Shown: positions 57,930 through 64,000 of the stretch, in pieces
Layout of the letters: each line of letters opens with the position of its first letter
Numbering within the stretch: position 1 is the first letter of the stretch
DNA from: Litorihabitans aurantiacus
Lineage (GTDB): Bacteria; Actinomycetota; Actinomycetes; Actinomycetales; Beutenbergiaceae
Direction of reading: 5' to 3'
Length of the DNA: 64,000 bases
Assembly: GCF_030161595.1 (NCBI RefSeq)
Contig: NZ_BSUM01000001.1
Coordinates: 186,001-250,000, forward strand
The notes under the pieces: generated by a model
What the model was told of the DNA's origin: nothing
Seen by the model: the letters and a program-made list of their open reading frames with translations, nothing else
The model's database searches: none
Position numbers and translations under genes: made by a program

Positions 57930-57972
57930 CGAGCACGATTCTGCCCCACATCGGTCCACTCCTCTCCGCGAT

Positions 57973-57997
57973 CCACGGTTCTCGTCGAAAGTGGTTC
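57973..57997 (-). promoter_or_regulatory. Candidate ECF-type autoregulated promoter of sigK
   Basis: On the minus strand GAACC (57993-57997) is followed after 15 nt by CGTGG (57973-57977), matching the GGAACC-N15/16-CGTT style of ECF promoters. The start codon lies about 40 nt downstream. Confidence 0.45.
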
Positions 57998-58053
57998 GGA
58001 GCGGTGGCGGAGGTGGATGGGTGACGATCGATACCTGATCGTGACCTGAGCGG

Positions 58054-58126
58054 TAGGCCCCGTGGGACTCGAACCCACAACCCGCGGATTAAAAGTCCGC
58101 TGCTCTGCCAGTTGAGCTAGAGGCCC
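58054..58126 (-). tRNA. tRNA-Lys (TTT)
   Basis: Acceptor GGGCCTC pairs with GGGGCCT (one G-T at the end and one T-G). Anticodon stem GCGGA/TCCGC with loop CTTTTAA gives TTT. T-arm GTGGGTTCGAGTCCCAC is canonical. No CCA encoded. Confidence 0.96.
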
Positions 58127-58228
58127 GCGTCGGCGCTCGGGACGCCGCCGGGGGACCACGCTACCGGGGTCATCGCGAAAGGCCCTCCTGCCCGGGTCCG
58201 TGGGTACAGTGGAGAACGCCGGTCGATC

Positions 58229-58243
58229 GCCTAACTGTTAGGC
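58229..58243. promoter_or_regulatory. Candidate MarR operator
   Basis: Perfect palindrome GCCTAAC-T-GTTAGGC, 68 nt before the marR start and just downstream of a TACAGT -10-like hexamer (58205-58210). CTAAC/GTTAG half-sites are common for MarR proteins, so autorepression is likely. Confidence 0.6.
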
Positions 58244-58310
58244 CGACTAGGAGAATCCCCGGGTTTGCGCAGTTCCCCGCCCGGGGCTCGGCCCTCGAGG
58301 GAGGTGTGAC

Positions 58311-58859
58311 GTGACCGAGGACATCGAGCGATCGTGGGACCCCGCGACCGGAGACGACGCCGACCCCGTCGACATCCTCGCCCTCCTGCGGCGCTACCGC
58401 GAGGCCGACCGTCAGCTGCGCACACGCACGCGGGCGTCGATGGGCATGGGCGAGACGGACCTGCTCGCCCTGCGCTACCTCCTGCGCGCCAAGCAGCGCG
58501 GCGCCGTCGTCCGGCAGAAGGAGCTGGCCGCGGCTCTCGGGATCACCGGAGCCTCGGCGAGCACACTCGTGGACCGTCTCGTCCGCGACGGCTACGTGCG
58601 GCGGGTCGCGCACCCGAACGACCGCCGCTCGGTCGCCGTCGAGACGACGCAGCACTCCGACGACGAGGTCCGGGCGACGCTCGACGGGCTGCACCGGCGA
58701 CTTCTCGCCGCCGTCGAGACAATGCCGCGCGACGAGCTCGACGCCGTCGCCGCCTTCCTGCACCGGATCTCGACCGTGGTGGAGGCCAATCTGGCCGACG
58801 ACGCCGCGCCCGCCGCGGCTCCCGTCACCGTCGGATCCGGTGGCGTCGCCCGATCCTGA
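58311..58859 (+). CDS. MarR-family transcriptional regulator
   Basis: 182 residues. The winged helix is LLALRYLLRAKQRGAVVRQKELAAALGITGASASTLVDRLVRDGYVRRVAHPNDRRSVAVET, flanked by dimerisation helices. The C-terminus is Ala/Pro-rich. No effector gene is adjacent in the same direction, so it may act on itself through the upstream palindrome or on distant genes. GTG start with GGGAGG at 7-12 nt upstream. Confidence 0.9.
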   Translation: MTEDIERSWDPATGDDADPVDILALLRRYREADRQLRTRTRASMGMGETDLLALRYLLRAKQRGAVVRQKELAAALGITGASASTLVDRLVRDGYVRRVAHPNDRRSVAVETTQHSDDEVRATLDGLHRRLLAAVETMPRDELDAVAAFLHRISTVVEANLADDAAPAAAPVTVGSGGVARS

Positions 58860-58883
58860 CGACGCCACCGGACCCCGTCAGGG

Positions 58884-60989
58884 TCAGCCCAGGTGGCGGT
58901 ACTCCGGTGCCGGCACCCCGGTGGAGCGGAACCACGCGGTCATGAAGCCGGAGACGTCGCGACCCGCGACCTCGTCCACCATGTCCTCGAGGTCGGAGAA
59001 CGTGACGAGCTGACCCGACTTCTCCGTGGCCCACCGCTCGAGCAGGGTGAAGAACGCGTCGTCCCCGATCTCGAGCCGCAGCGCGTGCACGGCGAGCGAC
59101 CCGCGGTTGTAGACGTCGTTGAACTCGTTCCCGGCACCCATGTCCACGAGCGGGCGGGCCCAGTACGACGTCGAGCCGAGCTGCGAGGTCAGGCGCTGCT
59201 CGTACCGCGCCGCCAGATCCACGCCCGTGTCGTGCTCCGCCCACATCCACGACGCCGCGTACTCCGCCAGGCACTCGTTGAGGCACATGTCGCCCCACGC
59301 CGCGAGGCCCACGTCGTTCCCGATCCACTGGTGGGCGACCTCGTGCGCGATGGTGCCGAGGCCGACGTTCGCCGAGTACGACGATCGCGTCTGGGTCTCC
59401 AGCGCGTAGCCGAGGCGGTCGTTCGTGTACTGGCCCCCGTTCGTCGTGAACGGGTAGGGCCCGAAGTAGTCCTCGAAGAAGTCCTGGATCTCACCGGTGC
59501 GCGCCGCCCGGTCCTTGACGGCCTGGCTCACGCCGGGCGAGAACGTGTTGTAGATGGTGACGCCGCTGTCCGTCGTCGTGGTCGTGGACTCGAACCTGTC
59601 GATGAACAGCGTCGTCAGGTAGGTCGCCATCGGTTCGGGCGCCGACCAGCCGAACGTCCGCCAGCCCTCGGGCGCCGCGGGCAGGCCCGTGACCGGCTCG
59701 CCGTTCGAGGAGACCTGCCACTGCTCCGACTCGGCCGTGCCGGCCGTGTACGGCACCGTGGCCGTGACGGAGAAGAACGCCTTGTCGCTGGGGTGGGCGT
59801 TCGAGGGGAACCACGCCGAGGAGGACGCCGGCTCGCCCATGACGAGGCTGCCGCCGCCCGTCAGGGAGTGCCAGCCGGAGTCGCCGTAGACGTCAGGCAC
59901 GTAGCCCGGCGTCCCCGAGTAGGCGATCTGCGCGACGAACACGTCGCCGGGCTCGAGACCACCGAGCGGCACGACGTCGAGCCCGCGGTCGGCGTGCGTG
60001 AAGCCCGCCGTCCGGCCGTTCACCTTGGCCTGGGAGACGGTGAGGGTCTCCCTGCCGCGGGAGTCGACGGTCTCCAGGTCGAGCGTGAACTGGCCCAGCT
60101 TCTCCTCGCTGGTGACCGAGGCGGTCAGCGTCGTGACGGCATCGAGCAGCCTGGTCGCCGGGTCCCACACCAGGTCGACGTGGTAGCTGAGCACGTCGAA
60201 GCCCGCGTTGCCGGACTCGGGGTAGTAGGGGTCGCCGATGCCGGGCGCGGCGATCGCGCCGTCGATCGCGACCGGGATGATGCCGAGGTCGTCGAGGCGG
60301 TACAGGAACGCCGCCATCGCGTCGCGCGCGATCGGCTCGACCGGGCGGAAGACGGCGCGGCCGTCGTTCCCGGCGGGCCATCCGGTGGCCACACCGGTCG
60401 CCGCGACCCAGGCGATCTCGTCGAAGAACTGGTCCTCGGGGGTCACGTCGCCGAACGGCGAGGTCGACGGCGCGTCGAACGCCGGCGAGTCCGCGAGGCG
60501 GTACAGGAACGCGGCCATCGCGTCGCGGTTGATCGGCTCGAGCGGGCGGAAGGTGCCGTCGGGCCACCCGGTGGTGATGCCGGTGTTGGCCAGCCACGAG
60601 ATCACGCCGCAGAACTGGTTGTCGATCGCGACGTCGGGGAACGGTGCCTCCGTGCAGACCGGTTCGGGCACGCCCGGGTTCTCCATCCGGTACAGGAAGG
60701 CGGCCATCGCGTCGCGGTTGACCGGTGAGAGCGGGCGGTAGGTGCCGTCGGGCCACCCGGTGGTGATGCGCTGGCCGGCGAGCCAGGTGATCTCCTCGAA
60801 GAACATCGTGTCCGGGTCGACGTCGGTGAACGTCGCGGGTGCCGGATCGAGAGCCGGGGCGGCGGTGACGGTCGGGGTGGGGGCCGGGTCGTCGGGCGGC
60901 GCGGCGCTCGCCACGGTCGCGACGGACGCGGTCAGGGTGAGGGCCAGGCTGGCCACGAGGGCGGGGGCGAGCGTGCGGTGGCGCACCAT
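58884..60989 (-). CDS. Secreted M1-family aminopeptidase-like protein with three SLH-like repeats
   Basis: 701 residues. A Sec signal peptide (TM-like stretch to about residue 29, ending ASA) precedes three repeats of about 65 residues, each with FxDV...ITTGWPDGTxRPLxPxxRDAMAAFLYR (about 53-245), which anchor proteins to the wall. The M1 domain follows: beta-sandwich (about 265-460), then HEVAHQWIGN (HExxH) and NECLAEYAASWMW with the third ligand Glu. The GAMEN exopeptidase motif is not seen, replaced by YALETQTR, as in some M1 relatives. Probably a surface peptidase. Confidence 0.88.
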   Translation of the reverse strand: MVRHRTLAPALVASLALTLTASVATVASAAPPDDPAPTPTVTAAPALDPAPATFTDVDPDTMFFEEITWLAGQRITTGWPDGTYRPLSPVNRDAMAAFLYRMENPGVPEPVCTEAPFPDVAIDNQFCGVISWLANTGITTGWPDGTFRPLEPINRDAMAAFLYRLADSPAFDAPSTSPFGDVTPEDQFFDEIAWVAATGVATGWPAGNDGRAVFRPVEPIARDAMAAFLYRLDDLGIIPVAIDGAIAAPGIGDPYYPESGNAGFDVLSYHVDLVWDPATRLLDAVTTLTASVTSEEKLGQFTLDLETVDSRGRETLTVSQAKVNGRTAGFTHADRGLDVVPLGGLEPGDVFVAQIAYSGTPGYVPDVYGDSGWHSLTGGGSLVMGEPASSSAWFPSNAHPSDKAFFSVTATVPYTAGTAESEQWQVSSNGEPVTGLPAAPEGWRTFGWSAPEPMATYLTTLFIDRFESTTTTTDSGVTIYNTFSPGVSQAVKDRAARTGEIQDFFEDYFGPYPFTTNGGQYTNDRLGYALETQTRSSYSANVGLGTIAHEVAHQWIGNDVGLAAWGDMCLNECLAEYAASWMWAEHDTGVDLAARYEQRLTSQLGSTSYWARPLVDMGAGNEFNDVYNRGSLAVHALRLEIGDDAFFTLLERWATEKSGQLVTFSDLEDMVDEVAGRDVSGFMTAWFRSTGVPAPEYRHLG

Positions 60990-61078
60990 CTGTCTCCTGT
61001 GTCAGTGGAACGGCGGGGGTCCCATCCGAGCACCGGGGGTGGTGCGCCGCGCGTCGCGGCGGTTACCTCTCCGTTAAC

Positions 61079-61939
61079 TCACGGGATCCGCAGCAGCGCG
61101 GTGTGGTCGTCCGTGGGGAGGTAGGGCTCCGACGTCGCGAGCACCTTGAGCCGGTCGAGCGTGAGCCGCGCGCCGTAGCTGGAGAGGAACGCGGTGTCCG
61201 ACGCGTCTCGCCCCGTGGCCACGCGCACGAGCGTCTGGCGCGGCGCCAGCCGGGTGGGGTCGACGACGTGCCAGCCGTCCTCGACCCACGCCTCGGCCAC
61301 GGCGTGGAAGTCCATCGGGAAGAGACCGGGGGCGTAGACGGCCGTCAGCCGGGCGGGCACGTCGAGCGCGCGCAGCAGCGCGACGGCGACGTGCGCGAAG
61401 TCGCGGCACACGCCCTGGCGTGCGAGCAGCGTCTCGACGGCGCCGTCCGTGGGCCTGCTCCAGCCGGGCGTGTAGCGCAGGTGCTGGTTGACCCAGTCCG
61501 AGACGGCCTGCAGCAGCTCGCGCCCGCGCAGCCCGGCGAACTCCGCGCGCGAGGTGCCGAGGAACTTGTCCGACTCCGCGTAGCGGCTCGGGCGCAGGTA
61601 CATCAGCAGGTCGATGGGGCCACCGGCCTCGCCGACGATCGGGTCCGCCTCCTCGCCGTCGTCCGACGCCTCGAGGTCGTCCCACACGTCCTCGACCGTG
61701 GCGTGGTAGCTGAGCACCAGCGGCGTGCCGGAGACACCGGGGTCCACGGTGAGGTCGTGGACGACGCCGTGGTGCGGGGCCACGATCTCGGTGGCCGTCA
61801 CGGGCTCGTCCCCGAGGTGGATCGTCAGCCGCTCGTCGATGCGCAGCCCGGGCACGCGCGCGACAGCCACCATGAACGCGAGCTGGGCCGGGCCCTCGCT
61901 GAGGGTGAGCTCGATGGTGGAGGAGACGCTGCGGCGCAC
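61079..61939 (-). CDS. Transglutaminase-like family protein
   Basis: 286 residues. An N-terminal beta region (IELTLSEGPAQLAFMVAVARVPGLRIDERLTI) precedes the transglutaminase-like core: LRYTPGWSRPTDGAVETLLARQGVCRDFAHVAVALLRALDVPARLTAVYAPG with the catalytic Cys, and MDFHAVAEAWVEDGWHVVDPTR with His and Asp. No signal peptide, so cytoplasmic. Such proteins are often cysteine proteases or amidases of unknown substrate. The GTG at 61939 is preferred; an in-frame extension upstream lacks conservation. Confidence 0.87.
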   Translation of the reverse strand: MRRSVSSTIELTLSEGPAQLAFMVAVARVPGLRIDERLTIHLGDEPVTATEIVAPHHGVVHDLTVDPGVSGTPLVLSYHATVEDVWDDLEASDDGEEADPIVGEAGGPIDLLMYLRPSRYAESDKFLGTSRAEFAGLRGRELLQAVSDWVNQHLRYTPGWSRPTDGAVETLLARQGVCRDFAHVAVALLRALDVPARLTAVYAPGLFPMDFHAVAEAWVEDGWHVVDPTRLAPRQTLVRVATGRDASDTAFLSSYGARLTLDRLKVLATSEPYLPTDDHTALLRIP

Positions 61940-62038
61940 GGGGTGACTCCGGGGAGGGGCGGGTCGGACGGTGACCAGGCTAGGGCCTCGCCGTCGCCCC
62001 TGACCGGCCCTGCCCGCACGCGGGGGAGGATGGGCGCC

Positions 62039-62695
62039 ATGACAGGAGCTGACGGAACCTCCGCGGGGCCCGGACCCTTCCGGCGTCCCGCGTCGCTCGA
62101 CCAGGTGCGCGCCTCCCAGGTCCCGGGCGGACTCGACCCGGCCGCGCGCGCCCAGGCCGCGCACCTCACGGCGCACGCCCTGCTGGGGCGCGGGCACGAG
62201 GCCGACATCACGCCCGAGGAGGTCGGCCGCCTCGTCCGGCTCGTCGAGACCGAGGGGCTCGACACCCTCGCGGCCCTGTGGGCCGACAGCGCCGGCGACT
62301 CGCTGCCCGGTGCGCTGTGGCGCCTGTACGTGCTGCGCGAGTGGATCCGCCGGGCACCTCGCGAGGTCGCGGACCGGTACGCGCTCGGGTCGCGCCGTGC
62401 GGAGGTCGACGACGTCGTCGCCGGGCTCCCGCACCCGCCGTCGCCCGACGAGGTGGCCGCCCTCGCGGACGCGGTGCTGACCGGTGCGGTCACGGCCGAC
62501 CTCGACGTCGCGCTCGACCGCGCCGCCGCGTTCTACCGCGTGGTGGGCACCGGGGCGGCGCTCGACGCCGACCTGCACGAGCTGCCCCACGGGGACGAGG
62601 CGGAGACGGCCACGCGCCGCGCCTCCAACCTCGTGCGCACGTCGCAGGAGCTCCAGCTCGCGGCGCGACGGGCCCGCGCCGGGACGCTGCGATGA
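62039..62695 (+). CDS. Conserved hypothetical protein upstream of mshD
   Basis: 218 residues, no signal or membrane helix. Predicted all-helical: ALLGRGHEADITPEEVGRLVRLVETEGLDTLAALWADSAGDSLPGALWRLYVLREWIRRAPREVADRY, then VALDRAAAFYRVVGTGAALDADLHELPHGDEAETATRRASNLVRTSQELQLAARRAR. I do not recognise a function. Its stop overlaps the mshD start by 4 nt (ATGA), forming a small operon with mshD and ppk. Confidence 0.75.
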   Translation: MTGADGTSAGPGPFRRPASLDQVRASQVPGGLDPAARAQAAHLTAHALLGRGHEADITPEEVGRLVRLVETEGLDTLAALWADSAGDSLPGALWRLYVLREWIRRAPREVADRYALGSRRAEVDDVVAGLPHPPSPDEVAALADAVLTGAVTADLDVALDRAAAFYRVVGTGAALDADLHELPHGDEAETATRRASNLVRTSQELQLAARRARAGTLR

Positions 62696-63620
62696 GCGCG
62701 CCGGTCGCGCCCACCGTGCTCGACGCGGCCGCCCGCGCGCAGGTGCGCGAGCTCGCGGACCGCGCCCACGCCGTCGACGGCGTCGCCCCGCTCTCGGAGG
62801 CCCACCTCCTCGCGCTGCGCGACGGTGACGCGCCGCAGCTCGTCCACCGCACGGACGGCGTGCTCGACGGCGCGGCGGTCCGGGCCGACGGCTCGGTCGA
62901 GATCGTCGTCGACCCGGGTGCGCGACGGCGCGGGACCGGCACGCGGCTGCTCGCCGCCGCCGAGGAGGCCGAGCCGGGGGCGGCTACTGGGCCCACGGGG
63001 ACCTGCCGCCCGCGCGGGCGTTCGCGACCGCCGTCGGGCTCGCACCGACGCGCGAGCTGCTCGTGCTCGGGCGGGCGCTGGGCGAGCAGGACGCCGCGCA
63101 GCCCGCCGACCCGCGGATCCACTCGCTCGCGCAGCGCGACGGCGCCGCCGCCCGCGAGCCGCACCTCGCCTCGTGGCTCGCCCTGAACGCGCTCGCGTTC
63201 GCCGACCACCCGGAGCAGGGCCGGTGGACGCGCGCCGACCTCGACGCCCGGCTCGCCGAGCCGTGGTTCGACGCCTCGACGCTGTGGGTGCTCGACGACG
63301 AGGCGTCCGACGACGAGGCGTCCGACGGCCCCGCAGCGGCGAGCGTGTGGGTCAAGTGGCCGGCGGGTGAGGCCGCCGAGATCTACGTGCTCGCCGCGCA
63401 CCCGGACCGCGGCGGCCGGGGTCTGGGCGGCCGCGTGCTGCGCCACGCGCTGGGCGAGATCGCGCGGGTGGGCGCTCGCGACGTCGAGCTCTACGTGGAC
63501 GGCGGCAACGCCGCGGCGCGACGGCTGTACGAACGCGAGGGGTTCACCGTGCGAACGCGCGACGTCCGGTACACGACGTCCTCGCGACCCGCCGACGGGG
63601 GTGCCACGATAGGGCCATGA
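62692..63620 (+). CDS. mshD: Mycothiol synthase (frame break)
   Basis: Two GNAT domains. The first (to about residue 97) ends with [22 protein letters not shown]; the frame breaks in the five-G run at 62976-62980. One added G gives [33 protein letters not shown], and the second domain follows: [52 protein letters not shown]. The repaired length is about 309. MshD acetylates Cys-GlcN-Ins with acetyl-CoA, the last step of mycothiol synthesis. Its stop overlaps ppk by 4 nt. Confidence 0.87.
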
Positions 63621-64000
63621 CGGATCCCTCGCCCGAGACCGCGCCCACGCCCGACGACGCCGGCGCCCCCGCCGGTCCGGTCGACACCGCTGTCGACACC
63701 GCGGTCGACGAGCTCGAGGAGGACCTCGAGGACCTGCGCGAGGCCGAGTCCGCCGACGCCGCCGCGGAGGCGCTCGTGAGCGCCGCCGTCCCGCTGCCGC
63801 AGGCACCGGTGGAGCCGCTCGACGGACCGGAGGGCGCCGACGGCGTCGACGGAGCCGAGGGCGAGGCGTCCACCGAGACCCCGCTGCCCGCCGACCGCTT
63901 CGCCGACCGCGAGATCTCCTGGCTGGCGTTCAACGAGCGCGTGCTCGAGCTCGCCGAGGACGAGACGAAGCCGCTGCTCGAGCGCTGCCGGTTCGCCGCG
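63617..64000 (+). CDS. ppk: Polyphosphate kinase, N-terminal part only (runs off the window)
   Basis: 128 residues are visible. A long acidic, Ala/Glu/Asp-rich N-terminal region of about 90 residues precedes the conserved PPK1 start [38 protein letters not shown]1 makes polyphosphate from ATP. The ATG overlaps the mshD stop by 4 nt. The acidic extension is longer than in enteric PPK1 but is common in actinobacteria. Confidence 0.92.
   Translation, partial: MTDPSPETAPTPDDAGAPAGPVDTAVDTAVDELEEDLEDLREAESADAAAEALVSAAVPLPQAPVEPLDGPEGADGVDGAEGEASTETPLPADRFADREISWLAFNERVLELAEDETKPLLERCRFAA

Overview
This is very GC-rich chromosomal DNA from an actinomycete, most likely order Micrococcales. The evidence is the G/C-rich third codon positions, many GTG starts, a mycothiol synthase (MshD), a PknG-type kinase, DUF3073 and DUF3618 proteins, and -10 elements placed 6-7 nt upstream of start codons, as in leaderless actinobacterial mRNAs. 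The lower mevalonate pathway is also encoded. No rRNA, prophage, IS transposase or CRISPR array was found. Four tRNA genes are present.

Layout. 1-3.3 kb: a TSUP permease (cut by the window edge), a drug-efflux MFS protein and an acyltransferase. 3.4-16.8 kb: a ten-gene block, mostly joined by 4-nt ATGA/GTGA overlaps. It encodes TelA, an unknown protein, a CbxX/CfqX-type AAA ATPase, a GlnX-like membrane protein, a GlnH-like lipoprotein, an unknown helical protein, PknG, a PP2C phosphatase, a VWA protein and an FHA protein. An ACT-domain malic enzyme follows. 18.4-19.7 kb: a DUF559-type nuclease-like gene flanked by two 49-bp hairpins of one family. 19.9-23.0 kb: fruK-ptsH-ptsI. 23.1-31.9 kb: housekeeping genes (SCP-like protein, RNB ribonuclease, GNAT, purF/purM, DUF3073, DUF3618, holin-like protein, 5'-3' exonuclease). 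31.9-36.2 kb: mevalonate kinase, diphosphomevalonate decarboxylase, phosphomevalonate kinase and type 2 IPP isomerase. 36.4-48.4 kb: asparaginase, membrane-anchored lipase, tRNA-Glu/Asp/Phe, DinB protein, small metallopeptidase, ArsR plus zinc-type CDF exporter, galE, DEAD-box helicase, APP1 protein, 2-hydroxyacid dehydrogenase, msrB, GlsB. 48.6-64 kb: a large unknown protein, AEC transporter, alpha/beta hydrolase, pirin, alcohol dehydrogenase, mgtE, ECF sigma and anti-sigma, tRNA-Lys, MarR, an SLH-bearing M1 peptidase, a transglutaminase, and mshD running into ppk.

How the genes work together. The 3.4-16.8 kb block contains the same core order (glnX, glnH, pknG) known in mycobacteria, where a periplasmic Asp/Glu signal passes through GlnH and GlnX to PknG and controls 2-oxoglutarate metabolism through the FHA protein GarA. 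Here that core is embedded in a larger cluster with its own phosphatase, FHA reader, VWA protein, AAA ATPase and TelA. It looks like a complete phospho-signalling module at the membrane and is the strongest candidate here for an under-described system.

Quality warning. Ten genes are split by eleven frame breaks. Ten of the eleven sit on short G or C runs and are repaired by adding one base; the CDF break at 41.57 kb needs two added bases or one removed. This is most simply homopolymer under-calling in the assembly, so these genes are annotated as full-length CDS with the break noted.
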